Made by a program: the position numbers and the translations under genes
Source: Pseudomonadota bacterium
GTDB lineage: Bacteria > Pseudomonadota > Alphaproteobacteria > Rhizobiales > Aestuariivirgaceae
Reading direction: 5' to 3'
NCBI GenBank assembly: GCA_020161855.1
Contig: JAIUNJ010000001.1
Location: 62,001-126,000, forward strand
Length of the DNA: 64,000 nucleotides
Notes under the pieces: generated by a model
Databases searched by the model: none
Seen by the model: only the letters and a program-made list of their open reading frames with translations
Told to the model about the DNA's origin: nothing
In this document: piece by piece, positions 50,106-60,700 of the stretch
How the letters are laid out: every line of letters begins with the position of its first letter
Numbering within the stretch: position 1 is the stretch's first letter

Positions 50106-52580
50106 TTGCGCACAGGACAGGGCATATACGGAAGGGCATCGCGCGCCCGCTGGTCCCTTTCCCTGTTCCTCGCCGGGGCATTGCAACAGGGCTCGGCCCT
50201 GGCCCAGAGTGCTGCCGCACCCGCCTCGCTTCCGGAACTGCCAGTGGCGGCCCTCGCCGCCCTTCCCGCCGTCGGCCTCGGCCTCGCCGTCATCAGCATC
50301 TGGCGGCTGCGCCGGAGGCTCGCGGCCCAGAAGGAGCGCGTGGCCGAACTGGAGCTGCAGCTCAATGAGGCCGAGTCCTCGCTCAAGGTCGAGCCGCAGA
50401 TCATGCTGGTCTGGCGCGGCAGCGAGAACAAGCTCTCGCGCGTTGTCGGCAGCCTCAAGGGCATCGCCAAGGTTCCGGCCAAAACCGAAGAGCTGATGAT
50501 GTTCGGCTACTGGCTTGAGCCGGACTCGGCCCGCAATCTGGAAACCGCGACGGCGGAGCTGCGCAGTTCCGGCAAGTCCTTCTGCATCGGCGTCCGCACC
50601 GTGGCGGGCGAGCTGCTCGAAGCCGATGGCCGCGCTGCCGCAGGACTCGCCACCCTGCGCCTGCGCCCGCTGGCCGGTGACCGCAAGGCCGTGACCGAGC
50701 TTGCCTATGATGCCGACAAGCTGGCCAAGCAGGTGGAGCGTCTCTCGGCCATTCTCGATACCGCGCCCTTCCCCGTCTGGATCAAGAACAAGGATGGCGC
50801 GCTGGCCTGGGCCAACCAGTCCTATATCCGCACCATCGAGGCGCCCGATCTTGCCGCCGCCCTCAAGTCGCGCACGCAGCTTGCCGCCACCGATACGGTC
50901 GATCCGCGCAAGGCCGACGTGATGCTCGGCCTCAGGGGCCGCGCCCATGCGGTGCAGGGCGGCAAGCGCCGCGCCTTCAATGTCCATGAGCTTGAACTGC
51001 ACGACGGCCTCGCCGGTTTTGCCATCGACGTGAGCGCGCTCGAGCTTGCCGAAAAGGAGCTCGAGCGCCACATCAACGCCCATGCCTCGACGCTCGACAA
51101 GATCGACACGGCCATCGCCATCTTCGGCCCGGACCAGCGCCTGCGCTTCTTCAACCGCGCCTACCAGCAGCTCTGGAACCTGCCGGAGGACTGGCTGAAG
51201 TCACAGCCCTCGGACGGCGAGATCCTCGACCGGCTGCGGGCCCTCCGCGTGCTGCCGGAGCAGGCCAATTTCCGCGAATGGAAAGCCAAGCAGCTTTCCT
51301 CCTACACCACGCTCGAAATGCGCGAGAGCTACTGGTACCTGCCGGACGGGCGCTCGCTGCATGTGGTGTGCGAGCAGCATCCCTTTGGTGGCGTCACCTA
51401 TCTCTACGAAAACCTCACCAAGGAATACCAGCTCGAAAGCCGCTACAACGAGCAGGCCGACGTGCAGAAGGAAACGCTCGACAATCTCGCCGAGGCGGTG
51501 GCGCTCTTCGGCTCCGATGGCCGCCTGCGTTTCTGCAATCTCGCCTTCCAGCGCCTCTGGTCACTCGATTTCGCCGCCGGAAGCGATGGCCCCCATGTCG
51601 ATGCGCTGCTCAAGCTCAAGACGGTGACGGGCGATGCCCGCGCCGCCTGGTCCGACATCAAGTATGGCATCACCGGGCTTGATGGCACGCGCAAGATCGT
51701 CGAGGGCCGCTGCGGCCTCGGCGAGATGATCCTGCGCTACCGCGCCATCCCGCTGCCCGATGGTAATGCCCTGTTGAGCTTCTCGGATGTCTCGGATTCG
51801 GTACGCGCCGAACAGGCGCTGCGCGACCGCACCGAAGCGCTGGAGGCGGCCGACCGCCTGAAGAGCGACTTCCTCGCCAACATCTCCTATCAGGTGCGCA
51901 CCCCGCTCACCAGCATCTCGGGCTTTGCCGAGGCCCTGGCGGCAGGGCTCATGGGCCAGATGGCGCCGCGGCAGCGCGACTATGTGCTCGACATCCACAG
52001 TGCCGCGGGCGACCTCACCACCATCATCGATGCCATCATCGATCTTTCGGCCATCGATGCCGGCGCCATGGAACTGCGGCTCGGGCGCATCGAGATCACC
52101 GAACTTCTGGAACGCGCCACGGCGCGCATCATGTCGGCGCTGGAACGGCGCAACCAGTCGATCGACATCGAGGTGGCCGAGAACGTGCCGGAGATCATGG
52201 GCGACGAAGCGCGGCTGGAACAGGTGCTCGGCCATCTTCTCTCCAATGCCAGCGGCTTCTCGCCGGAAGGCGGCCGCATCACCATGGGGGCGCGGCGGGC
52301 CGGCGACCAGGTGCAGATCTGGGTGGCCGACAAGGGACGCGGCATGGACAGCGAATTCCAGGCCAAGGCCTTCGAGCGCTTCCAGAGCAGGCCCTCGGCC
52401 GGAAGCCATCGCGGCCCCGGCCTCGGCCTGGCGCTGGTGAAGAGCTTCACCGAACTGCATGGCGGGCGGGTGTCGCTTGTTTCCAAGCTCGACCAGGGCA
52501 CCACGGTGGTCTGCACCCTTCCCATTTCCGGCCCGCTGCGCCAGACAGGGCATGCAGGAAAACCCAAGGAAGCGGCCTAG
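50106..52580 (+). CDS. divL: DivL-type cell-cycle kinase homologue with Tyr in place of His
   Basis: An 824-residue protein: an N-terminal membrane helix at about 45-62 (AALPAVGLGLAVISIWRLRR), a coiled-coil linker, three PAS-like domains starting near 213, 330 and 458, a HisKA domain and a complete HATPase. The H box reads ANISYQVRTPLTSISGF: Tyr595 replaces the phospho-accepting His, exactly as in Caulobacter DivL, which regulates CckA-CtrA and the cell cycle. N box (LLSNASGFSP), DKGRGM and GPGLGLALVKSF are intact, so ATP binding is likely. Start is TTG at 50106 with GGAG seven bases upstream. Begins the divL-tsaE/amgK-murU-addB-addA run. Confidence 0.88.
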   Translation: MRTGQGIYGRASRARWSLSLFLAGALQQGSALAQSAAAPASLPELPVAALAALPAVGLGLAVISIWRLRRRLAAQKERVAELELQLNEAESSLKVEPQIMLVWRGSENKLSRVVGSLKGIAKVPAKTEELMMFGYWLEPDSARNLETATAELRSSGKSFCIGVRTVAGELLEADGRAAAGLATLRLRPLAGDRKAVTELAYDADKLAKQVERLSAILDTAPFPVWIKNKDGALAWANQSYIRTIEAPDLAAALKSRTQLAATDTVDPRKADVMLGLRGRAHAVQGGKRRAFNVHELELHDGLAGFAIDVSALELAEKELERHINAHASTLDKIDTAIAIFGPDQRLRFFNRAYQQLWNLPEDWLKSQPSDGEILDRLRALRVLPEQANFREWKAKQLSSYTTLEMRESYWYLPDGRSLHVVCEQHPFGGVTYLYENLTKEYQLESRYNEQADVQKETLDNLAEAVALFGSDGRLRFCNLAFQRLWSLDFAAGSDGPHVDALLKLKTVTGDARAAWSDIKYGITGLDGTRKIVEGRCGLGEMILRYRAIPLPDGNALLSFSDVSDSVRAEQALRDRTEALEAADRLKSDFLANISYQVRTPLTSISGFAEALAAGLMGQMAPRQRDYVLDIHSAAGDLTTIIDAIIDLSAIDAGAMELRLGRIEITELLERATARIMSALERRNQSIDIEVAENVPEIMGDEARLEQVLGHLLSNASGFSPEGGRITMGARRAGDQVQIWVADKGRGMDSEFQAKAFERFQSRPSAGSHRGPGLGLALVKSFTELHGGRVSLVSKLDQGTTVVCTLPISGPLRQTGHAGKPKEAA

Positions 52581-52586
52581 GCCATC

Positions 52587-54107
52587 ATGTACCGCAAGGA
52601 GATCGCGACCCACGCGCCGGAGGAAACGGCCCGGCTTGCCGCCGAGCTTTCGCTCTGGGCCCGGCCCGGCATGGTGCTGCTGCTTCAGGGCGATCTCGGC
52701 GCGGGCAAGTCAACCTTTGCCCGGGCCTTCATCCAGGCCCTGGCCGAACGCAGCGACTTCGATGTCCCGAGCCCCACCTTCACGCTGGTGCAAAGCTATG
52801 ACGAGACGCGCATCCCTGTCTTTCATGCCGATCTCTACCGGTTGAACACGGCAGCGGAAATCCACGAGCTTGGCCTCGCCGATCTTCTCACCGCACAGGC
52901 GGGCCTCATCGAATGGGCGGACAAGCTGCCAGCACCACTGACCGAAAATGCACTCTCCGTGCATCTCGCCGGCAAGGGCAGCGAGCGGCTGATCACGCTT
53001 GTCGCCGAAGGTGCATGGGCCACCGCCCTCAGGCGCAACGACAGCATCAACGCCTTCCTGGATGGCGGGCCCGCACGCGGCGCCATCCGCCATTTCCTCG
53101 AGGGCGATGCCTCCTTCCGCCGCTATGAGTGGCTGGCGACACCGGATGGCCGGAAGCCCATCCTCATGGACATGCCGCAGCGCCCGGACGGGCCGCCGGT
53201 GAAGGACGGCAAGCCCTACAGCGCCATCGCCCATCTGGCGGAGGGATTGCCCGCCGTCGTCGCCGTCAATTCGGTGCTGACGGCGCGGGGCTACAGCGCC
53301 CCGCTGCTGCATCACTTCGATCTCGCGCAGGGCCTCGCGCTGATCGAAAATCTCGGCGCGCGGGTCTATGGCCGCATGGTGCTGGCGGGCGAGGACATGC
53401 ACACGCCCCTGCTCGCCGCAGCCGAGCTTCTCGCCGACATGGCACGCCATGACTGGCCTGCAACGGTCGCGCTACCCAACGGCACATCGCATGAGGTGCG
53501 GCCCTATGACGAGGAAGCGCTTCTGATCGAGGCCGACCTGCTGCCGTCATGGTTCTGGCCCTATCGTCACGGCACGGACGTGTCCGGCGACCTCAAGGCC
53601 TCTTTTGCCGCCGTGTGGCGCAGGCTCCTGCCGCATACGCAGCAGCCGCGCCCGCAATGGGTGATGCGCGATTTCCACTCACCCAATCTCATCTGGATTC
53701 CGGATCGGGACGGCATCAAGCGCGTGGGCCTCATCGACACGCAGGATGCGGTGATGGGGCACGGCGCCTATGATCTCGTGTCGATGACGCAGGATGCGCG
53801 CGTCGATCTGCCCGACGATCTGGTCGAGGCCGTGATCGGCCACTATCTCGCGCTACGCCGCAAGGCCGATGCGGGTTTCGATGCCGATCGTTTCCGCGCT
53901 TCCTATGCCGTTCTCGGCGCACAGCGCGCCACCAAGATTCTCGGCATCTTTGCCAGGCTCTCCAAGCGCGACGGCAAGCACGGCTATCTCAGGCATATGC
54001 CGCGCGTGTCGCGGGCGCTGGCGCGCAATCTCGAACATCCGGTGCTGGCCGAACTGCGCGACTGGTATCGCACACATCTCCCGGACGCGCTCACGGTGCA
54101 GGCATGA
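52587..54107 (+). CDS. tsaE: TsaE-AmgK fusion: t6A ATPase and MurNAc/GlcNAc kinase
   Basis: A 506-residue fusion. Residues 1 to about 150 are TsaE, the ATPase of the tRNA threonylcarbamoyladenosine complex: VLLLQGDLGAGKSTFARAF (Walker A), SPTFTLVQSY, HADLYRL and GLIEWADKL. Residues about 160-506 are an aminoglycoside-phosphotransferase-like kinase of the AmgK type, which phosphorylates the anomeric carbon of MurNAc or GlcNAc in peptidoglycan recycling: WVMRDFHSPNLIWIPD (catalytic loop) and VGLIDTQDAVMGHGAYDL. AmgK's partner MurU follows with a 4-bp overlap (ATGA). The fusion is common in alphaproteobacteria and links two apparently unrelated jobs. Confidence 0.92.
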   Translation: MYRKEIATHAPEETARLAAELSLWARPGMVLLLQGDLGAGKSTFARAFIQALAERSDFDVPSPTFTLVQSYDETRIPVFHADLYRLNTAAEIHELGLADLLTAQAGLIEWADKLPAPLTENALSVHLAGKGSERLITLVAEGAWATALRRNDSINAFLDGGPARGAIRHFLEGDASFRRYEWLATPDGRKPILMDMPQRPDGPPVKDGKPYSAIAHLAEGLPAVVAVNSVLTARGYSAPLLHHFDLAQGLALIENLGARVYGRMVLAGEDMHTPLLAAAELLADMARHDWPATVALPNGTSHEVRPYDEEALLIEADLLPSWFWPYRHGTDVSGDLKASFAAVWRRLLPHTQQPRPQWVMRDFHSPNLIWIPDRDGIKRVGLIDTQDAVMGHGAYDLVSMTQDARVDLPDDLVEAVIGHYLALRRKADAGFDADRFRASYAVLGAQRATKILGIFARLSKRDGKHGYLRHMPRVSRALARNLEHPVLAELRDWYRTHLPDALTVQA

Positions 54108-54826
54108 GCACTGGCGACACGGCCATGGTGCTGGCGGCCGGCTTCGGCACGCGCATGCGGCCCCTGACCGACACGACACCGAAGCCCCTCATCAAGGTGG
54201 CGGGCCAGCCGCTCATCGGCCATGTCTTCGATCGCCTGCGCGGCGCCGGCGTCGCCAAGGCCGTGGTCAACGCGCATTACCTCGCAAGCCAGATCGAGGA
54301 CTGGGTGGCAGGCGTCTCCACGCCGCGCACCATCGTCTCGGATGAACGCGACGCCATTCTCGATACCGGCGGCGGCATCGTGCGGGCCCTGCCGCTCCTC
54401 GGCGAGGATCCCTTTTTCGTCATGAACAGCGACAGCTTCTGGGTCGACCGCGGCACACCGGCGCTCGCGCGGCTCAAGGCCCGCTGGAACCCGGCCGAGA
54501 TGGATTGCCTGCTGCTGCTCTGCGATCCGGCACAGACGACGGGCTATGATGGCGCTGGCGATTTTGTCATGGCGGACAGCGGCCGCCTCATCCGCCGCAA
54601 GCTTGCGCCACCCGGCAGCAAGGCTCTGGCCTATATCGGCGGCTATCTGGTGAAGCCATCGCTCTTCGCCCAAGCGCCGCCCGGGGCCTTTTCCATGAAC
54701 CTCCTGTGGGATCAGGCCATTGCACAGGGCCGCCTTGCCGGGCTTGCCCATGAGGGCCACTGGCTTCATGTTGGCACCCCCGAGGCCATCGCCGAGGCCG
54801 AGACCTATCTCAAGCGGACAGGCTGA
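54104..54826 (+). CDS. murU: MurNAc-1-phosphate uridylyltransferase MurU
   Basis: A 240-residue nucleotidyltransferase that makes UDP-MurNAc from MurNAc-1-P and UTP, bypassing de novo synthesis (the route that gives fosfomycin tolerance in pseudomonads). The N-terminal signature is VLAAGFGTRMRPLTDTTPKPLIKVAGQPLIGH, with the metal site FFVMNSDSFWVD and a C-terminal EGHWLHVGTPEAIAEAE. Function is inferred from its tight linkage to the AmgK domain upstream (ATGA overlap) together with the family; alone it would be called a generic sugar nucleotidyltransferase. Confidence 0.88.
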   Translation: MSTGDTAMVLAAGFGTRMRPLTDTTPKPLIKVAGQPLIGHVFDRLRGAGVAKAVVNAHYLASQIEDWVAGVSTPRTIVSDERDAILDTGGGIVRALPLLGEDPFFVMNSDSFWVDRGTPALARLKARWNPAEMDCLLLLCDPAQTTGYDGAGDFVMADSGRLIRRKLAPPGSKALAYIGGYLVKPSLFAQAPPGAFSMNLLWDQAIAQGRLAGLAHEGHWLHVGTPEAIAEAETYLKRTG

Positions 54827-54827
54827 C

Positions 54828-57791
54828 ATGCCCTCACCTGCACATGTCTGGACCTGCAGCGCCAACCTGCTGCCGGTACTGGCGGAACGCATCCTGCAAG
54901 GCTTTCCCGTGGAAGCCGACGCCGGACGCTGGCCGCTGGAAAGCTGGACCGTGCTGGTGCCGACACGCCGCGCCGCCCGCATGCTGGAAGCGAGGCTCTT
55001 CGCGCTTTGCGGCAAGCAGGGCCTCGTGCTGCCGCGCATCCAGCCCATCGGCGACACCGATGAAGACATCCTGCAGGATCTCCTGCCCGAGGATGGCCTG
55101 CCCGAGGCCCTCTCGGCCGAGAGCCAGCTCTTCCTGCTGCTCAACCTGATTGATCAGTGGGCAGATGAATATCCGCAGTTGCCGCTGGCGCAGGATATCA
55201 AATCCTCACCCTCGCAGGCGCTCGGCCTGGCGAAAAGCCTGTCGCAGCTCTTTACCGAACTCGAAACCGAGGAAGCCGGGCTTGAGGCCCTGTCAGGCTT
55301 TCCCGGCCTCGACCTCGCCGCACATCGCGAGGCGATCAGCAGCCTGCTCGCCCTGGTGCAGGACCGTCTGCCGCAGCATCTGGAGGCGGCGGGCCGGATC
55401 AGCGCGGCGCGGCGGCGCAATGCCCTGATCCGTCTCAATGCCCAACGCATAGCCAATGACACTGAAGGCGGGCCCGTCATCGCGGCGGGCTCGACCGGCA
55501 CACTGCAGGCCACGCGGGCCCTGCTCAAGGCCGTGGCCCAGCATCCGCGCGGGGCCGTGGTGCTGCCCGGGCTCGATCTCGCCCTCGATGAAGACTCCTG
55601 GAACGCCGCAGGCCCGGGCCATCCGCAGTTCACGCTCAAGGTGCTGCTCGCTGATCTCGGCATTGCGCGCAGCGAGGTGCAGCGCCTCGGCAGCGAAGAT
55701 GCCAACCGAAGCCTGCTGGTGCGCGAAGCCATGAGGCCCGCCAGCACCACGGATCACTGGCACGAACAGCTGAAGGGCACATTCCAGCGCGACGATGGCC
55801 TGACCCTGATTGAAGCCCCGGACCGGCATCTCGAAGCGCGCGCCATTGCCGTGATGTTCCGCGAATTGCTGGAGACCCCGGGGGCGACCGGAGCTCTTGT
55901 TACACCCGACCGCGATCTGGCCCAGCGCGTGACCGCAGAGTTGCAGCGCTGGCAGATTTTCATTGATGACTCGGCGGGCCAGCCGCTCGCGGAAGCAGGC
56001 CGGGGACAATTGCTGGCGCTGCTGCTGGCACTGATCGTCGACGGCTTTGCCCCTTCAAGCCTCATCGCGCTTCTCGCCCATCCGCTCTGCACGCTCGGCC
56101 GCAGTAGCGCTGAGCACCGGCAGCGCGCACAGCAGTTCGAGGCCGTCTGCCTTCGCCAGGACCTGCCGCTGCGCCAGCCGCAGGACTACGCTGCGGATTT
56201 TGACCGCATCCGCAAGCGCCTTGCCACCGACCGCCACGCTCACAGGCTGATCCGGGCGCTGGACGCGGCCGACTGGGACAGCCTCGCCGGTTTCGTGCAG
56301 CAGCTTGGCGAGATCCTGTCGCCGCTCGCAGCGGTCACGATCACCTCCTTCGATACGCACCTGCGGCAGGTGCTGACGGCGCTTGATGCGCTTGCCCCCC
56401 GGGACGGCGACAACACTGCCCCCGCGCTGGCCCTCGATGATCTTGCGGAGCGCCTGAAAGATTCAGCCGCGCAGCACCCGCCTTCCACCCTGCACCGCGC
56501 CTGCCTCAGCCTGCGCTGGGCTCTGCAGCTCGACATGCTGCGGCCGGCACAGCGCCGCGACACGCGCCTTGCCATCTATGGCCTGCCGGAAGCACGCATG
56601 GTGGAGGCCAGCCTCATCGTGCTGGGCGGCCTGAATGAAAGCATCTGGCCCGCGGTTGCCGATCCGGGTCCCTGGGTCAACCGCAGCATGCGTGCGGAAC
56701 TGAAACTCAAAATGCCGGAACGGGATATCGGCATCACCGCCCATGACTTCGCCCAGGGCCTGATGCACACCCGCGTCGCGGTCACCTGGTCAAAGCGCGT
56801 TGCGTCCGAGCCCAAGGTACCATCGCGCTGGGTGCTGCGCCTGCGCGCGGTGCTGCAGCTGCTCGGCATTCCGGAAGCGCAGCAGCTCGAGCGATGGCCC
56901 TTGCATCTGGCGCGGTTGATTGATGCGGCATCGGGTTTCACGCCACTACAGCCACCTGCGGCGAAGCCGCCGCTCGCGCTCCGCCCGACGCGCTTCAGCG
57001 TCACCGAGATCAGCCGCCTGCAGCGCGATCCCTATGCGATCTATGCCCGCAGGGTGCTCGAACTCAACCCACTGCCGCCCGTCGGTGCCGGGGCCGATGC
57101 GCGGCTGCGCGGCAACCTCTTCCATGAGGCGATCGGGCTGTGGCTGAGCGGCAGCGATGCCAGCGAGATGGCGCTGGTGGCGGCTGGCGAGCAGGTCTTT
57201 GCCGCCTACATGACGGAGCCGGAAGTCCGCCATTTCTGGTGGCCGCGCTTCAAGCGGATGGCCCAGGCCCTCACAGAGGTGGAAACAGCGCTGGTACCTG
57301 CGGCACTTGCCCGTCGTCTCGAGATCAACGGCCGCATGCCGCTGATGGTGGGCAGCACCGAGCATGTGCTGACCGCGCGGGCCGACCGCATCGATGTTCT
57401 CGCTGACGGCACGCTGCGCATCATCGACTACAAGACAGGCCAGCCGCCAACGCCCAAGCAGGTGGAGAGCGGGCTGGAGCCGCAGCTCACGCTGGAAGCG
57501 GCGATTGCCGCGCAAGGCGGCTTCGAGGGCCTGGCGCCAGCAGAGACCTCACGCCTCTCCTATCTCAAGGTGAGCGGGTTGACGCCGGCCGCCGAAATCA
57601 AGGAGCCGGCGGATCCTGATGCAATCGCCACGCTGGTCTCAGAGCATGTTGCAGGACTCATGAAGCTTCTTGCCGACTACCAGCAGGCAGAGACGGCCTA
57701 TCGTCCGCGCGTCGCGCCCTTCAGCGAGCGCGAGTCATCGGACTATGACCATCTCTCGCGCTTTCGCGAATGGTCGCAGGGTGGTGCATGA
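54828..57791 (+). CDS. addB: Double-strand break repair protein AddB
   Basis: The non-motor subunit of the AddAB helicase-nuclease that processes double-strand breaks for RecA. 987 residues from the ATG at 54828, one base after the murU stop. It has the AddB opening LVPTRRAARMLEARLFALCG in a helicase-like fold without Walker A, and a C-terminal PD-(D/E)xK nuclease: GNLFHEAIGLW, ARADRIDVLADGTLRIIDYKTGQPPTPKQ. The last ~270 residues contain no cysteine, so the Fe-S cluster of Bacillus AddB is absent, as expected for the alphaproteobacterial type. Overlaps addA by ATGA. Confidence 0.95.
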   Translation: MPSPAHVWTCSANLLPVLAERILQGFPVEADAGRWPLESWTVLVPTRRAARMLEARLFALCGKQGLVLPRIQPIGDTDEDILQDLLPEDGLPEALSAESQLFLLLNLIDQWADEYPQLPLAQDIKSSPSQALGLAKSLSQLFTELETEEAGLEALSGFPGLDLAAHREAISSLLALVQDRLPQHLEAAGRISAARRRNALIRLNAQRIANDTEGGPVIAAGSTGTLQATRALLKAVAQHPRGAVVLPGLDLALDEDSWNAAGPGHPQFTLKVLLADLGIARSEVQRLGSEDANRSLLVREAMRPASTTDHWHEQLKGTFQRDDGLTLIEAPDRHLEARAIAVMFRELLETPGATGALVTPDRDLAQRVTAELQRWQIFIDDSAGQPLAEAGRGQLLALLLALIVDGFAPSSLIALLAHPLCTLGRSSAEHRQRAQQFEAVCLRQDLPLRQPQDYAADFDRIRKRLATDRHAHRLIRALDAADWDSLAGFVQQLGEILSPLAAVTITSFDTHLRQVLTALDALAPRDGDNTAPALALDDLAERLKDSAAQHPPSTLHRACLSLRWALQLDMLRPAQRRDTRLAIYGLPEARMVEASLIVLGGLNESIWPAVADPGPWVNRSMRAELKLKMPERDIGITAHDFAQGLMHTRVAVTWSKRVASEPKVPSRWVLRLRAVLQLLGIPEAQQLERWPLHLARLIDAASGFTPLQPPAAKPPLALRPTRFSVTEISRLQRDPYAIYARRVLELNPLPPVGAGADARLRGNLFHEAIGLWLSGSDASEMALVAAGEQVFAAYMTEPEVRHFWWPRFKRMAQALTEVETALVPAALARRLEINGRMPLMVGSTEHVLTARADRIDVLADGTLRIIDYKTGQPPTPKQVESGLEPQLTLEAAIAAQGGFEGLAPAETSRLSYLKVSGLTPAAEIKEPADPDAIATLVSEHVAGLMKLLADYQQAETAYRPRVAPFSERESSDYDHLSRFREWSQGGA

Positions 57792-60700
57792 ACAAGATCC
57801 TGCCCACCAGCGAACAACGGACAGCCTCGACCCCGTCGCTCTCGGCCTGGGTTTCGGCCAATGCCGGCTCGGGCAAGACCCATGTGCTCATCGACCGGGT
57901 GGCGCGGCTGATGCTGGCCGGTGCCGAGCCGCAATCGATCCTCTGCCTCACCTATACCAAGGCGGCGGCGGCACAGATGTCGACGCGGCTTTTCGGCAAG
58001 CTCTCCTCCTGGATCGGGCTCGATGATGCAGCACTTGCCGAAGTGCTGGGCGATCTCGGCGAAACGGACCTTTCAGCCGCGCGGCTGAAACGGGCGCGGC
58101 AGCTTTTCGCCCACGCCATCGAAACGCCGGGCGGCCTCAAGATCCAGACCATCCATGCCTTCTGCGAGAAGCTGCTGCAGCTCTTTCCCGTCGAAGCGGG
58201 CCTCGCACCCGGCTTCGGCGTGATGGATGAAAGCCAGAAGCGCGAGCTTCTGCAACGCTGCTACGACGAGGCTCTTTCAGCTCTGGCCGAGGATGACCCG
58301 GATTCGGCACTGGCCCTGCTCGACGATGGCGCCATTTCCGGCAGCGACCGCTTCGATGCGCTGGCGGCGAAATTCCTCTCGGGCAATTCCGTCTTCCGCC
58401 CGCTGATGACAGGTACGCCGGTCGATATCGGGCCCGTGTTGCGCGTGGCCGTGGGCCTTGCACCGGAACAGCGGCCCGGCGCCACCGCGGCCTTCCTTCA
58501 TGCGATCGACCGCACGATGCTGGCGCAGGCCGCCGCCGCCATGGCGTCCGTGCCGCCGTTCCGCAAACACGATGTGGGGCAATGGCTGCGGCAGGCCGTG
58601 CAGGCAACTGACACAGAAACGCTCGACGCAGCACTTCTCGGCCTGTCTTTCACCAAGAAGGACAGCGGCCGCGAACCGCGCGGCGAAATCTTTTCCAAGG
58701 ATACAAAGACGCAGCTCCCTTCCATCTGCGCCTGGATCGATGAACTGCGCAGTGGCTTCGTTGCGGCCAGGATCAGCGACGCCCTGCTCGGCAAGATTGC
58801 CGCCACCGAAGCGCTGGTCGCCCTGATGCGCGAAGTTTCCGTGCGCTTCGATCGCGCCAAGCTGGAGCGCGGCCTCTATGATTTTGACGATCTCATCAAC
58901 CGCGCGCAGGCCCTGCTCTCGGGTTCTCGCGCCGCACAGTGGGTGCTCTACAAGCTCGACGCAAACCTCGCCCATGTGCTGATCGACGAGGCGCAGGATA
59001 CCAGTCCGCCACAATGGGCGATCATCGCGGCACTGGCGGAGGAATTCTTCGCGGGCCAGGGCGTTGAGAAGCGGGCAACCCGCACGGTCTTCGCCGTCGG
59101 TGACATCAAGCAATCGATCTACAGTTTTCAGGGCGCCGACACCGGCGCCTTTCTTGCCGCGCAGACAGCCTTCCGTGCCCGCGCTGCTGCAGCGGGTCTG
59201 ACCTTTGAGGATGTGAACCTTACGGTCTCCTACCGCACCGTGCCGGAGATCCTGAGGATCGTCGATACGGTCTTCAAGGATGGCGCCGTGGCAACAGCCG
59301 GATTGGGCACCGGGGAAGGTGCGATCCATCAGGCCAAGCGCAGCACGGCGCGGGGCCGCTTCGAGCTCTGGCCGGTGCTGCATCCGGACAAGTCAGACGA
59401 ACCGGAGAACTGGCGCGCGCCCGTCGATCATGTGAGCCATGACAGCCATCGTAGGCGGCTGGCACAATTCATCGCTGCAAAGGTGAAATCCTGGATCGGG
59501 CAACGCAAGCTCGGGCCACGCGCACGCGCCATTGCGGCAGGCGATATCCTCCTGCTGTTCCAGCGCCGCGGCGTGCTGTTCGATGCGGTGATCGCCGCCC
59601 TGCGCGCCGCCGGTGTTCCGGTGGCGGGGGCCGACCGGTTGAAGCTCTCGGAGAACCTTGCTGTGCAGGATCTGCTGGCACTGGCGCAAGCGAGTCTCAT
59701 GCCGGAAGATGACCTGGCACTGGCCTGCGTGCTCAAGAGCCCGCTCGTGCCGCAGCCTCTCAGCGAGGACGACCTCATTGTCCTGTCAGCACAGCGTGGC
59801 CGGACATCGCTGTGGCAGCGCCTCACCTCCACCGAAGGACAGACACTCAATGCCGCACTGTTGAGCGAGACGCGCAGGCTGGCGGGCAGCGATGGCCCCT
59901 TCGATTTCTTCGCCCGTGTGCTGGCACGCAGCCGCAAGGCCATGGTGGAGCGTTTGGGGCCGGAAGCCCAGGATGCAACAGATGTCTTCCTCGACCTGGC
60001 GCGCGATTTCGAACAGCAGCAGGGGGCATCGCTTGCGGGCTTCGTGCACTGGTTCACGGGCCGCGACGAGGATCACAAGCGCGAGCTGGAACAGGCGGGC
60101 GGCGAGGTGCGCCTGATGACGGTGCACGGCGCCAAGGGCCTCGAAGCCAGGATCGTGATCCTGCCCGATGCGGCAGACCCGCCGTCACCGCCGCGCGACA
60201 GCATCCTGCGCATTCCGCTGGATGGCCGGGCAACGCTGCCGCTGTTCGATGCCCCGACGGATGTGCGCTGCGAGGCGCTCGATGTCTGCAAGGAGGCCGA
60301 GAAGCTGCGCCTGCGCCATGAGAACAAGCGGCTACTCTATGTTGCCCTGACACGCGCCGAGGACGAGCTTTACGTTTGCGGCTCCACCGGTCTCACGGCC
60401 AGTGGCGCGCCCCGCAATCTCAATGAGGAAAGCTGGTATGCGCTCGTCGATGAGGCGGTGCGCGGCGATCCCGCTCTCGGCCTGCAGCCTGTCGACATCG
60501 GCCATCCGCAAGGGCCGGCCCTGCGTCTTGGCGCGGCCGACGAAGCGGCCCACGCAGCGGCTGTGGCGCCGAACCAGGACACGCTCCTGCCGCCATGGCT
60601 TCTCTCCCATGCCACACCGGACCAACCTATCGGCACAGTGCAGGCGCTCTCCCGGCTGGGGCGCGATGAGAACAGCGCCATCAATCGCCGGGCGGCAGCG

